This document shows positions 41,421 to 49,924 of a DNA stretch of 64,000 nt, one piece after another. Each line of letters opens with the position of its first letter. Position 1 is the stretch's first letter. The stretch lies in assembly GCF_000724625.1 (NCBI RefSeq), contig NZ_CP007139.1, positions 1,426,001 to 1,490,000 on the forward strand, read 5' to 3'. The notes below the pieces were generated by a model, which searched no databases, was not told the origin of the DNA, and was given only the letters and a program-made list of their open reading frames with translations. The position numbers and the translations under genes were made by a program. The stretch comes from Fimbriimonas ginsengisoli Gsoil 348. GTDB taxonomy: Bacteria > Armatimonadota > Fimbriimonadia > Fimbriimonadales > Fimbriimonadaceae.

Positions 41421-42350
41421 ATGCAAGTCCATCTCGGCGTTGGGGTTTTGAGGGCGGAGTGGGAGCGGGCGGTGGTTGTGGTCGGAACGTTCGACGGCGT
41501 TCATCTTGGCCATCAAGAGGTCATTCGGACGGCGGTGGCCGACGCCCGGAGGCAGGAGCTTCCCTGCGTGCTCGTCACATTCGACCGCCATCCCGCCGCT
41601 ATCCTGGCCCCAAGCCGCACGCCCAAATGCCTCGCTCCTCTACAGGAGAACCTCGCTCAGTTCGAGCGCCTCGGCGTTGGCGTCACCTCGGTCCTCCCGT
41701 TCGATGCGGAGCTAAGCCGTATGTCGGCCGACCGGTTCCTCTCTGAGATCCTTCTCGGCGCGACCAAAGCAAGCGAGCTCGTGGTGGGCCACGACTTCGC
41801 GATGGGCAATGGGCGGGAAGGGACGACCGAGTGGCTGACCCAGAGAATCCCGACCAAGGTAGTCCCCCCCTTCGAAATCGACGGTGAGCGCGTCAGCTCC
41901 AGCGATATCCGCCGATCCGTCTCTAGCGGAGACGTCGTCCGGGCGGCTCGTCTCCTGGGACGGCCTTATACGCTGACCGGAGTGATCGTCAGCGGACAAC
42001 GGCTCGGCCGCCAACTCGGCTTCCCCACGGCAAACCTCGCTCGCTCGATCGACCAGGCGCTCCCTGCGGATGGCGTGTACGCCGGCTGGTTCGAGTCAGC
42101 CACCGGTCGGTACGCGGCGGCGGCCGCAATCGGGACGCGGCCCGCGGTGGGAGGGGGAGCCCGGACCATCGAAGCGTATCTGCTCGATTACCCGGGCGCA
42201 TCTCTTTACGGCCTTTCGGCTCGGCTGGAGTTCGTCTCTCGACTACGTTCCGAGGCCGACTTTTCCAGCCTCGAGGCGTTAAAGGAGCAGATGGCGCGAG
42301 ACGTTGAAGAGACGCGCGGACGTCTGGCCACTCTCATGCCGTCTCAATAG
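41421..42350 (+). CDS. ribF: Bifunctional riboflavin kinase / FAD synthetase
   Basis: A 309-residue RibF making FMN and FAD from riboflavin. The N-terminal nucleotidyltransferase has VVVGTFDGVHLGHQEVI (HxGH-type site) and VGHDFAMGNGREG, then SSSDIRRSVSSGDV. The C-terminal kinase shows GRQLGFPTANL, where the PTAN motif binds ATP. Length and domain order match the usual RibF. It is likely expressed as a unit with the short-spaced gene 42353. Confidence 0.95.
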   Translation: MQVHLGVGVLRAEWERAVVVVGTFDGVHLGHQEVIRTAVADARRQELPCVLVTFDRHPAAILAPSRTPKCLAPLQENLAQFERLGVGVTSVLPFDAELSRMSADRFLSEILLGATKASELVVGHDFAMGNGREGTTEWLTQRIPTKVVPPFEIDGERVSSSDIRRSVSSGDVVRAARLLGRPYTLTGVIVSGQRLGRQLGFPTANLARSIDQALPADGVYAGWFESATGRYAAAAAIGTRPAVGGGARTIEAYLLDYPGASLYGLSARLEFVSRLRSEADFSSLEALKEQMARDVEETRGRLATLMPSQ

Positions 42351-42352
42351 AT

Positions 42353-42841
42353 GTGAACAAGACTGGCAAAACCCTTATCGGCATCGTGATCGCTATCGCG
42401 GTGGTGTTCGGAATCCGGGTAGCCCTGACCCTATCGGCAAACGGCGACGATCGAAAGATGATCTCCCAAGCTCTCGGCGAAGCTATCAAGGCGAGCCGTG
42501 AGGGACGGCCCGGAGGCGTAGTCGAGCTGCTTAGCGACAGCCTAAAGGTCAATAACATCGATGTCGGGCCGAATCAAAGGCAGATCACGCAGTTCATCCG
42601 GGAGCAAAAGCCGGATGTCGTGGTGCAAGATCCATCGCCCCAGATCACGGGGGACGAGGCAAGAATCGTCTCCCCGGTAGAACTGGATCTGGGACTCCTG
42701 GGAAAAAGGAACCTTAGCGAAGTCACTCTCATCTTTCGGAAGGAAGATTCGACGGCGTTTCTGGTCTTTCCCACCCGTAAGTGGAGGCTAACGGAAGTCC
42801 GGGCTCCCGAAAACGCCGTCACGGAGCTAATGTCAGGCTAA
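42353..42841 (+). CDS. Membrane-anchored hypothetical protein
   Basis: A 162-residue protein starting at GTG 42353, two bases after the ribF stop. One hydrophobic N-terminal segment (LIGIVIAIAVVFGIRVAL) is followed by a mixed alpha/beta domain of about 130 residues that ends FPTRKWRLTEVRAPE. The pattern could fit an NTF2-like or similar fold, but I cannot name a family. No signal cleavage site is obvious, so it is probably anchored. Function unknown. Confidence 0.65.
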   Translation: MNKTGKTLIGIVIAIAVVFGIRVALTLSANGDDRKMISQALGEAIKASREGRPGGVVELLSDSLKVNNIDVGPNQRQITQFIREQKPDVVVQDPSPQITGDEARIVSPVELDLGLLGKRNLSEVTLIFRKEDSTAFLVFPTRKWRLTEVRAPENAVTELMSG

Positions 42842-42871
42842 AAAATCTTTTCGGAGCCGATTCTCGGAACG

Positions 42872-42877
42872 TATAAT
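42872..42877 (+). promoter_or_regulatory. TATAAT -10 box for the Thr/Ala lipoprotein
   Basis: A perfect TATAAT lies 64 bp before the ATG at 42942; the matching -35 region (TTTCGG at about 42849) is weak. A GGAGA ribosome-binding site sits just ahead of the ATG. Confidence 0.4.
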
Positions 42878-42941
42878 CTCACCGATTCCTTAATTGGAAT
42901 TGTGGTTCTCGCAGGAGACCACGCTCAATCAGGAGAAAAAC

Positions 42942-43241
42942 ATGAAGAAGACTATCGGTCTATTAATTGTCACCGCCATGGCCGCTGCGATCGTCGCCGG
43001 TTGCGGCAGCAGCACGGACGAGGGCGCAACTGCCGGAGCTACCACTACGAGCGGAACGACCAGCAGCACCCCTAGCACCACGACCTCGACCGCCGCAGCG
43101 ACGGCCGGTACCGCCACCGCCGGTACTGCCACCGCTGGAACCACCACCGCAGCGACCGCCGGTGCCGCGCCGGCGACGACCACGGGCACGGCGCCTGCTA
43201 CCACGGCGGCAACCGCCGGCACGGCAACCGCAGGCAAGTAA
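42942..43241 (+). CDS. Low-complexity Thr/Ala lipoprotein
   Basis: A 99-residue lipoprotein: MKKTIGLLIVTAMAAAIVAGC with lipidated Cys21, then GSSTDEG and a run composed almost wholly of Thr, Ala, Gly, Ser and Pro with repeated TATAG units. Such a chain should be disordered or rigidly extended and could carry O-glycans on its many Thr residues. The DNA is GC-rich short repeats, so copy number may vary by slippage. It has its own -10 box and a strong rho-independent terminator. Confidence 0.75.
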   Translation: MKKTIGLLIVTAMAAAIVAGCGSSTDEGATAGATTTSGTTSSTPSTTTSTAAATAGTATAGTATAGTTTAATAGAAPATTTGTAPATTAATAGTATAGK

Positions 43242-43262
43242 GGGCAACCGCCCCCACGACCT

Positions 43263-43300
43263 AAACCGCCTCGGCGAGCAAGAGCGCCGGGCGGTTTTTT
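43263..43300 (+). terminator. Rho-independent terminator
   Basis: AAACCGCCTCGGCG pairs with CGCCGGGCGGTTT around an AGCAAGAG loop, followed by six T (43295-43300). It ends the lipoprotein transcript and lies 5 bp before the stop of the convergent HAD gene. Confidence 0.85.
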
Positions 43301-43304
43301 CGTG

Positions 43305-43955
43305 TCAAGCCGGCGTTAGCACGCCCAGGTCGACCAAGAATCCGCGCATTTGAGCCACCGTGTCGCCGCTAGGGTCGATTCGGAGAGTTCGGAATCCAAC
43401 CTCGGTGGCCGCCTCTATGTTCGCGGGAGCGTCGTCGAAATAAACGATCTCCTCCGGAGCCACTCCGTTTGTCTCCGCATGAAGGCGGAAGATCGCCGGA
43501 TCGGGCTTGTTGATCCCCACTAGGTGGGAGGCCATCTTGCTATCCAATCGGGCCACCGCCGGGAACCGGCCGCCGAAGAACGCTTGCCAGTGCGGTTCGT
43601 TCGTGTTTGAAAGGCAGGCCGTGAGCTCGCCCCGATCCTGTAACTCCGCGACCAGCTCTTCCGTTCCCGGGTAGGGCTCAACCAAGATGCCGTCGTGGAC
43701 CCGGCCCGCCTCTTCCGGAGAGCAGCCTAACCATTCGGCAAGACGTGCCAGGTAGTCGTCGAGGTCGATCGCGCCCATCTGGTAAGCGTCGAAGGCGGGG
43801 AAATCGGTAAGGGCGATCTCGGGCTGCGCCGGCCATTTGATGTCGACCCCCGCTTCTCGGGCGCACGCCTGCCACGTATGGCAGATGCGGATCAGGACTC
43901 CGCCAACATCGAACGTAACGAGCCGGTAAGGGTGCCGGGGACTTTGATTGGTCAT
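43305..43955 (-). CDS. HAD-like hydrolase (subfamily IA)
   Basis: A 216-residue HAD superfamily phosphatase-like hydrolase. Motif I is VTFDVGGVLI, where the second Asp of DxD is replaced by Gly, as in many HAD-IA enzymes; motif II is in CLSNTNEPH; the Lys is in HLVGINKPDPAIF; and motif IV is YFDDAPANIEAA. A cap domain lies between motifs I and II. Substrate unknown: phosphosugars or nucleotides are usual. Confidence 0.9.
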   Translation of the reverse strand: MTNQSPRHPYRLVTFDVGGVLIRICHTWQACAREAGVDIKWPAQPEIALTDFPAFDAYQMGAIDLDDYLARLAEWLGCSPEEAGRVHDGILVEPYPGTEELVAELQDRGELTACLSNTNEPHWQAFFGGRFPAVARLDSKMASHLVGINKPDPAIFRLHAETNGVAPEEIVYFDDAPANIEAATEVGFRTLRIDPSGDTVAQMRGFLVDLGVLTPA

Positions 43956-44102
43956 TTGATGCTATCTCCGGAGCAACGACCGCAAAGGTGGCCAAATCAT
44001 GCGCCAAAGATGGCAACCGATACCGCAACATCACCAGGGTTTTAAACCTATCCTGATATACCGCAGGGGCCGGACTCGCGACGAGATCCCGAAGCACTTA
44101 GT

Positions 44103-44132
44103 TTGACGGAATGCGCACGGATGCGCTAGGCA
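44103..44132 (+). promoter_or_regulatory. Candidate promoter of the second matrixin gene
   Basis: TTGACG (44103-44108), 18 bp, TAGGCA (44127-44132) precedes the ATG at 44192. The -35 is good, the -10 weak. The interval 43956-44191 has no other gene. Confidence 0.35.
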
Positions 44133-44191
44133 GAAGGCGAAGCGGAAAGGCGGAAAGGAATGCCGCCAGATACGGGAAGGAAAAAAACACA

Positions 44192-44926
44192 ATGGGTTTT
44201 GTCCGGTTCGCTCTTCTCTCCACCGTGGCTCTGGCTGCCTTTCAAGCTTCCGCGTTGCACCGTTCCCCTTCGGGCGCCCGGTCGCTGATCCTTCCGGAAG
44301 TTCAGCACCACCTGGACGACGCCCGGGACTGCTCCGCGAACGGGACCCCCGAAGTTGCCGCCGCTCACGCGAACCTTGTTCTCGTCGGCGATGAGGTGAA
44401 GTACAACGTTCAGTTCATTTCCGTCCCCGACCGTCTTCACGCTCGATGCCTTAAGTCGATGGAAGGCGCGTTCGACGTTTGGGAACGAGCTCTAGACGAC
44501 ACGATTACCTTCCGGGAGGTTGCCGATCCCACTCAAGCCGACGTGGTGATCCGATTCAAGCCGGGAGTTAACATGGGCAAGGAGCCGGTCGCCGGCTATG
44601 CGAACTGGAAGCGCACCCTCAAGTGCGACGGCCCCCGTGTCCAGGAAGTGACCTTCAAAGGGGACCTGCAGATCCGTACGATTAACCTCGACGGCCAGCC
44701 GATGCCGTTCGAGTGCGTGCGCCACGAAATCGCCCATGAGATGGGCCACATCCTCGGCCTCGAGGACAGCACATCCACCCGCGACCTGATGGGGCCCCTC
44801 GATATCGACCACCCGATTTCCGGTCCGCAAAGCTACGAAGTCGCCGCCGTCCGCCGGATCCGCGACGAAGCCCACCGGATCCGCACCGACTCGCTCGCCA
44901 AAACCCAGAAACTCGTAGGCGGCTAG
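44192..44926 (+). CDS. Matrixin-like metalloprotease, HExxHxxGxxD type
   Basis: A 244-residue secreted metalloprotease. ATG 44192 follows a GGAAGGA ribosome site and gives the signal peptide MGFVRFALLSTVALAAFQ; an upstream ATG at 44111 is not signal-like. The zinc site is RHEIAHEMGHILGLEDS, where the third ligand position carries Asp instead of His. WERALDDTITFREV and ADVVIRFKPG form the matrixin beta-sheet start. A pair of cysteines (CDGP and FECVRH) could form a disulfide. Paralogue of 32991-33698 in type, but with little sequence in common. Confidence 0.85.
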   Translation: MGFVRFALLSTVALAAFQASALHRSPSGARSLILPEVQHHLDDARDCSANGTPEVAAAHANLVLVGDEVKYNVQFISVPDRLHARCLKSMEGAFDVWERALDDTITFREVADPTQADVVIRFKPGVNMGKEPVAGYANWKRTLKCDGPRVQEVTFKGDLQIRTINLDGQPMPFECVRHEIAHEMGHILGLEDSTSTRDLMGPLDIDHPISGPQSYEVAAVRRIRDEAHRIRTDSLAKTQKLVGG

Positions 44927-45009
44927 TCCACACACATGGCCGGCGAAAGGCGGAGGGCGCCCGACGCCGGCCATGTTGCGTTTAGCGGTTGTAAGCTAGG
45001 CTCACCAGT

Positions 45010-45729
45010 ATGAGCGGCAGCCCGACCACCCCGCACGAGACCCTTCACCGGATTCTAGGCATCCTTGCCGCCGATCCTTCCGTGGAAGGAGTCTTCATCG
45101 GCGGCTCTTTCGCCAGAGGTGAAGAGGACGAGGTCAGCGACCTCGACCTATGGATTGTTGGGGCCAAGTGGTCGCCCGAGTCCCTGGGTTCGATTTTTCT
45201 CACCGCCGAAGTCAAACAGATGGGAGGCGTTCCGTTCCTTCACGGTGTCTCGGTCGGCGGAACGATTCTCGATATCTTGTTCGGGCCTCCGGCGTGGGAT
45301 CACTATGTCCCGCTGGAACTGCCGGAGCCGACCCCGGTTCTTCCGGCTCCCCTGCCGGGTTACGGCCTGGTGGAGGAATTTTGGCTGATGTCGCTCAAGC
45401 ATCGGAAAAGTCTCTGGCGAGGTCGGCACGGAATTCTCACTTACGGCCTGCACCACGACCGGCGCTACCTACTTCGCGCGTGGGCGCTTTACGATTCCGG
45501 AGTCGACCCCATGGATCAGGTCTTCACGATCTTCGCCCTGAAGTCACTTTACGACAAGCACATCGACGAGCGGCGGCTGGAGCTTCTCGGTCTCCCATTA
45601 CGCAATCTCGAAGAGATCCTCGCCGCGACGCAGGCCTACCGCGACGAAATGAGCCGGCTGTTCCCGGACCCCACTCCACTGGAAATCGCCGTACGCTCCT
45701 TGCCACTTGTGCCAAGTTCCTTTACTTAA
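45010..45729 (+). CDS. Nucleotidyltransferase-fold protein
   Basis: A 239-residue protein with the polymerase-beta-like nucleotidyltransferase motif GSFARGEEDEVSDLDLW (GS and the D-x-D metal site). The remainder is helical and reads like the second domain of aminoglycoside- or lincosamide-type nucleotidyltransferases (ALKSLYDKHIDERRLE). It could modify small molecules or be an unassigned minimal NTase; no HEPN partner gene is next to it, so a toxin-antitoxin role is not supported. Function unknown. Confidence 0.7.
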   Translation: MSGSPTTPHETLHRILGILAADPSVEGVFIGGSFARGEEDEVSDLDLWIVGAKWSPESLGSIFLTAEVKQMGGVPFLHGVSVGGTILDILFGPPAWDHYVPLELPEPTPVLPAPLPGYGLVEEFWLMSLKHRKSLWRGRHGILTYGLHHDRRYLLRAWALYDSGVDPMDQVFTIFALKSLYDKHIDERRLELLGLPLRNLEEILAATQAYRDEMSRLFPDPTPLEIAVRSLPLVPSSFT

Positions 45730-45767
45730 TGGTCATTGACAAATTAGGTTTCATTTCCCCGATGTGA

Positions 45768-45839
45768 TTCACCCGTAGCCCGTGGCTTTAGCCTCGGTTC
45801 AAGGTTCTACCGGGGATAAATCCCCAGGCTACGGGTGAA
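45768..45839. repeat. 13-bp inverted repeat between convergent genes
   Basis: TTCACCCGTAGCC (45768-45780) is the exact reverse complement of 45827-45839; GGCTTTAGCC and GGGGATAAATCCCC lie inside, giving nested hairpins. It sits between the NTase gene end and the DUF1206 gene end, and is an extragenic palindrome of the type seen across the window. Confidence 0.75.
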
Positions 45840-45927
45840 CCTGTATTGCCAATCTATTTTGTTGGTGACCATAAAGTAGGCGAGAAACATCTCGGCCGGA
45901 TCGGGTCTCGATCACGCCACGGGACGA

Positions 45928-46761
45928 TCAGTGCGTTGAGCCTTTTAATCCGGCTACGGGCGTCATTCTTCGGAACCGCGCTTCGACCCACATGTAGATG
46001 CCGTAACAAACGAGGCCTACCCCCATCATCGCCAGAAGGAAGGAGCCGAACGGGGCCTGTGCGACGGTTGTGAGGGCACGGTCGATCCCTCCCGCTTCCC
46101 CCGCGTTGTGATCGCTGCTCGCCCGCCACAGGAGCCAGCCGATGAGGCCGAACAAGGCCCCGCGAGCGATGAGGCCGATGCCGCCCGTCCAACGGGCGAG
46201 CGAGAACTGATCTTCGGACATTTCCTCTCGTTTCAGGGCCTTTAAGAACTTGCCGCCGAGTCCGTTCGCGATTTGAACGAACGCGCCGACGACGAAGCCC
46301 GCCGCGAGCGCCATGCCTAACTGAGCGCCGAACGGCAGTCCGAAAAGCCTCGCCGCGCTTTGCTGAGGCTGAGACCGGGCCTCATCGCCGGTGAAGGCCA
46401 CCGAAAGCGCCGCGTAGCCGAAACCTCCATAAGCAAGGGCGGAGATCACGTATCCGATCCGCTTGAGCGTGCCCTTCCCTTCCGGATCTCCGGCCGCCTC
46501 TACCAGACGCCAGACGGCATATCCTGCCAGGCCCACGCCAAGGCCAATCAGCAAGACGTTGCCGAACGGCAAGTCGCGAATACTATTGATCGCCCCGGCC
46601 TGGTTGGTTTTCTTACCCCCGTAGCCGATCGCCGCCATAAAGGCGAACGCGCCGATAAGAAGGTAAATCACACCCTTCGCCACGTACCCCAATCTAGCCA
46701 GCCGCTGAAGCCAAGGCTCCACTTCGACCGCCGCCTGATGAACCGATGTCGGTGCCGCCAT
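45928..46761 (-). CDS. DUF1206 membrane protein
   Basis: A 277-residue protein with three repeats of a pair of membrane helices, the DUF1206 pattern. Each repeat starts with an RxG-Y/L-hydrophobic motif: LARLGYVAKGVIYLLIGAFAF, LKRIGYVISALAYGGFGYAAL and WTGGIGLIARGALFGLIGWLL. GDEARSQPQQSAA is the loop between. The protein is probably an inner-membrane protein with six helices; function unknown. The ATG at 46761 is downstream of a small signal-bearing gene on the same strand. Confidence 0.85.
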   Translation of the reverse strand: MAAPTSVHQAAVEVEPWLQRLARLGYVAKGVIYLLIGAFAFMAAIGYGGKKTNQAGAINSIRDLPFGNVLLIGLGVGLAGYAVWRLVEAAGDPEGKGTLKRIGYVISALAYGGFGYAALSVAFTGDEARSQPQQSAARLFGLPFGAQLGMALAAGFVVGAFVQIANGLGGKFLKALKREEMSEDQFSLARWTGGIGLIARGALFGLIGWLLWRASSDHNAGEAGGIDRALTTVAQAPFGSFLLAMMGVGLVCYGIYMWVEARFRRMTPVAGLKGSTH

Positions 46762-46832
46762 TAATAGTCAAACTCTCCTGGCGGTTTCGACTATTGCGAC
46801 CAATCGGCGGTTCGCCCCGGCCCCAAGAGCCG

Positions 46833-47417
46833 TTACTGCGAAGCCTTGGCCGGCACGACGGCGAATCTCGCTTCGCCATCTGCCGAACCTATCCATGTCC
46901 GGGAGTATCGCCTCTTGGCCTCCGGCTCGAACTTGGGGTTTGGCTCCCCTGACCAAGATTTCGCGGCCCCGCGATGGAATGCAAAATGTGCCTTAAAGGT
47001 GTAGGCGCCACCCGGCAGCGGCCTCTTGACAAGCCTCGAGGCCTCGGATTTGAGGCTCGGCATCTTCTCGGCGTCATAGCGGCCACTGAATTTGTCCTGG
47101 TAGATCACGGCGCACTCCCCCGGTTGAAGAACGAAGAACTCGTCGGCGCGGATCCGCCAAGAGAGTATCCACTGCGCCATCCAAGGGCTGCTCTCGTCCC
47201 GCATGACCGGCCGTCCGTCGTGAACGAGGCTCGTCTTCCACTCGATTCCGATCCTCTGGTTGGGCGGAATCGCCTTCACCAGCGTAAGCGGCAGGTTCGA
47301 GACGTTCTTTGCTCGCACGACAACCGGAACAGGCTGCCCGGACACGACCTCCTTCGGTATCGAGACCTCGAGAGTAATCGGCGAGGAAAAACCGAGAAGC
47401 GCCAGTAAGGGGACCAT
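46833..47417 (-). CDS. Secreted hypothetical protein
   Basis: A 194-residue protein with a short leader (MVPLLALLGFSSPI) and an immunoglobulin-like beta-rich body: ITLEVSIPKEVVSGQPVPVVVRA, VSNLPLTLVKAI and LQPGECAVIYQDKF. It resembles the small DUF-type exported beta-sandwich proteins but matches no named family I can confirm. It may be an inhibitor or a binding module. It lies divergently from the fused transporter gene, 90 bp apart. Confidence 0.55.
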   Translation of the reverse strand: MVPLLALLGFSSPITLEVSIPKEVVSGQPVPVVVRAKNVSNLPLTLVKAIPPNQRIGIEWKTSLVHDGRPVMRDESSPWMAQWILSWRIRADEFFVLQPGECAVIYQDKFSGRYDAEKMPSLKSEASRLVKRPLPGGAYTFKAHFAFHRGAAKSWSGEPNPKFEPEAKRRYSRTWIGSADGEARFAVVPAKASQ

Positions 47418-47507
47418 GATGTAAACCAGTACGATCTGAACTGGGCCCTATGGTTCCCCACCATCTCACGGCTGGCCGATAGCATGCGATATCCTGAGAC
47501 TCGTTCG

Positions 47508-49901
47508 ATGCGGTACCGATGCACTCGCCTTGTTTGGGTTTTCTTGGCGATGTTGCTTGCCGCGGTCGCTATGGGTGAGCCGATCCATCTTCGGTTCGTC
47601 TGCTGGGATGGCGACCAGGATATGGCGGGAATCTTCGCGGCGGCTCGCCAGTTCGAGCGAGCCCACCCAAACATTACGGTTAAGGTCGAGTCGGTCGTCG
47701 CTAACTACCAGGAGAAGCTGCTGGCCCAGTTCGCTTCCGGGACCGCACCGGATGTGGCGATGATGGACCCGGCGAACTTCCAGAAGTACGCCCGACGTGG
47801 CGCGTTGCTTCCGCTGAATCCGCTCTTCAAAGAGACTCCCAAATTTCGGCTCGACGACTACTATCCAGAGATCGTCAAGCCGCACTCGTTGCACGGCACG
47901 CTCTACGTTCTGCCCCGAGACATCGCCCCTTGCGGGATCATCTACTACAACAAGAAGGCGTTCTCGGAAGCCGGAATCCCCTTTCCGGATGGCACTTGGA
48001 CCTGGGACTTCCAAGAGCGACCTGAACTTAAGGAGAAGGATTTCCTTTGGGTCATCCACCACCTCAGCCGAAGCGACGCCCTGGGCAAGGTGACCCGCTG
48101 GGGATACGCGCCGGGCTGGAAGGACCTGTGGACGTATCAGGTCTTCCAATCGACCGGCGCCCGGATCGCCGACGACTACGAATCGCCGAAGCGGATGCGG
48201 TACGACGACCCGCGCATCATCCGGGCCTACCAGTTCACTGCCGATCTCTCGATGAAGCAACGCTGGATGCCGAGCGAGACGGAGATCAACAGCGAGATGC
48301 AGACCAACACCCGGCAAATGTTCACCCAGGGGAAGGTCGCGATGTTCGAGAGCGGTATCTGGGAAGTACCGCAGCTTCGGAACGAGATGAAGAAAGGGAC
48401 GGAGGGGTACTTCGACTGGGACATCGCCATGGCCCCTGCCTATAAAGACGGCACCCGCGTCTTCCCCACCGGCGGCTCGGGCTATTGCATCATGAGCAGC
48501 ACCAAGCATCCGCGCGAGGCTTGGCTGCTCACCCAGTGGATGGCGGGCGAGCCCGGCATGCTTGAGTTGGCCAAGTCCGGCCGGGCTCAGCCGGCGATCC
48601 GCCGTCTTGCATTGAGCGAACCCTGGATTCCCGGCCCGAACACCCCGGCAGAGCAGCAGGTTCCGCACAACCGGATCGTCACCGACCAGTGCGTTCCGTA
48701 CGTCCTCTTCGGCCCCCGTTCGCCTGAGTGGCCCGAGGCAAGCGGCGTGGCGACGGCGGCGTTCGGCCGGATCTACGAAGGAACCGCAACCGCCAAAGAG
48801 ATCTTGCCGGATGGGAACCGCCAGGGGCAGGCCCGTCTGGACTACCTCCTTCAGCAGCGCTCGCTCACCCCGTTTAACTGGACACTCGGAGCGCTATTCG
48901 GGGCGCTGCTGCTAGGGCTCCTCGGTGCGTGGGTGTACTGGCCGGAGCGGAAGATCAAGCGCACGGGCCGGCAGAAACGGGAGAGCCGACTGGCCTACGT
49001 GTTCATCATGCCGTGGGTGCTGGGCTTGCTCGGCTTCACGGCGGGGCCAATGATCCTCTCGCTCCTGATGAGCTTTGCCGATTGGGACATCATCCAGCCC
49101 GCCCGCTGGCGAGGTTTCGGAAACTACGTCGAGATGGCGACCGTCGATCCCCGATTCTGGGTGTCTCTGAAAGTGACCGCGCTCTACACGATCCTGGCGG
49201 TGCCGCTTGGAGTCGCAATGTCGTTGGCGCTCGCGCTGCTGCTGAACACAAAGGTGCGCGGTATGCCGCTCTGGCGAACGTGCTACTTCCTGCCGACGGT
49301 GGCGAGCGGCGTCGCCTCGGCACTGATCTGGAAGCGGCTGTTTCAAGCCGACGGCGGTTTGATCAACACGATCATCTATGGGTCGGACGGCCACGGAAAC
49401 TTCCTCGGTCTGGCGCACATGCTGGCCCCGCTGGCGGACGTCAATGGACGCGTGAACTGGCTGGGAAGCGAAAAGACAGCGCTCGGCTCGATGGCGGTGA
49501 TGTCGATCTGGGGCGCGGGCGGAGGAATGGTGATCCTGCTCGCCGGCCTTCAAGGCGTGCCGCAGTACCTCTATGAAGCGGCCACGTTAGACGGCGCTTC
49601 GCCTTGGCGGCGCTTTCGGTCGGTGACCTTGCCCATGATCTCCCCGACCCTATTCTTCAGCCTCGTCACCGGGGTGATCGGCTCTTTTCAAGTCTTCCAA
49701 AGCGCGCTGGTGATGACGAACGGCGGCCCGAACAACGCGACCATGTTTTACATGCTCCACCTGTACTTGGACGGCTTCATCAGTCTCCGCATGGGCTACG
49801 CCAGCGCCCTCGCCTGGGTGTTATTCCTAATCGTGCTGGTCTTGACCGGCTTGCAGTTCCGGTTCTCCCGCTGGGTGCATTACGAGGGAGGGTTAAAGTG
49901 A
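47508..49901 (+). CDS. Sugar-binding protein / ABC permease fusion
   Basis: A 797-residue single frame. ATG 47508 gives a signal sequence TRLVWVFLAMLLAAVAMG; residues about 25-445 are a CUT1 solute-binding protein (HLRFVCWDGDQDMAG, SGTAPDVAMMDPANFQKYA); 458-478 are one added membrane helix (WTLGALFGALLLGLLGAWVYW); 479-494 are a basic cytoplasmic stretch (PERKIKRTGRQKRESR); and about 500-797 are a MalF-type permease with EAA loop EAATLDGASPWRRFRSVTLP. The extra helix brings the chain from outside back to the cytoplasm, so that the permease can start in its normal orientation. The second permease follows (50185). No ATPase is encoded nearby. Confidence 0.92.
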   Translation: MRYRCTRLVWVFLAMLLAAVAMGEPIHLRFVCWDGDQDMAGIFAAARQFERAHPNITVKVESVVANYQEKLLAQFASGTAPDVAMMDPANFQKYARRGALLPLNPLFKETPKFRLDDYYPEIVKPHSLHGTLYVLPRDIAPCGIIYYNKKAFSEAGIPFPDGTWTWDFQERPELKEKDFLWVIHHLSRSDALGKVTRWGYAPGWKDLWTYQVFQSTGARIADDYESPKRMRYDDPRIIRAYQFTADLSMKQRWMPSETEINSEMQTNTRQMFTQGKVAMFESGIWEVPQLRNEMKKGTEGYFDWDIAMAPAYKDGTRVFPTGGSGYCIMSSTKHPREAWLLTQWMAGEPGMLELAKSGRAQPAIRRLALSEPWIPGPNTPAEQQVPHNRIVTDQCVPYVLFGPRSPEWPEASGVATAAFGRIYEGTATAKEILPDGNRQGQARLDYLLQQRSLTPFNWTLGALFGALLLGLLGAWVYWPERKIKRTGRQKRESRLAYVFIMPWVLGLLGFTAGPMILSLLMSFADWDIIQPARWRGFGNYVEMATVDPRFWVSLKVTALYTILAVPLGVAMSLALALLLNTKVRGMPLWRTCYFLPTVASGVASALIWKRLFQADGGLINTIIYGSDGHGNFLGLAHMLAPLADVNGRVNWLGSEKTALGSMAVMSIWGAGGGMVILLAGLQGVPQYLYEAATLDGASPWRRFRSVTLPMISPTLFFSLVTGVIGSFQVFQSALVMTNGGPNNATMFYMLHLYLDGFISLRMGYASALAWVLFLIVLVLTGLQFRFSRWVHYEGGLK

Positions 49902-49924
49902 TGTCGCGCTTTCCCTCCCTACGG

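Noticed and set aside
45010-45729. Nucleotidyltransferase considered as a MNT-HEPN antitoxin
   Set aside because: Too long for a minimal MNT and no HEPN gene beside it.
47466-48668. 400-codon minus-strand frame inside the fusion gene
   Set aside because: Shadow of the binding-protein domain; Arg/Leu/Asp-rich composition.
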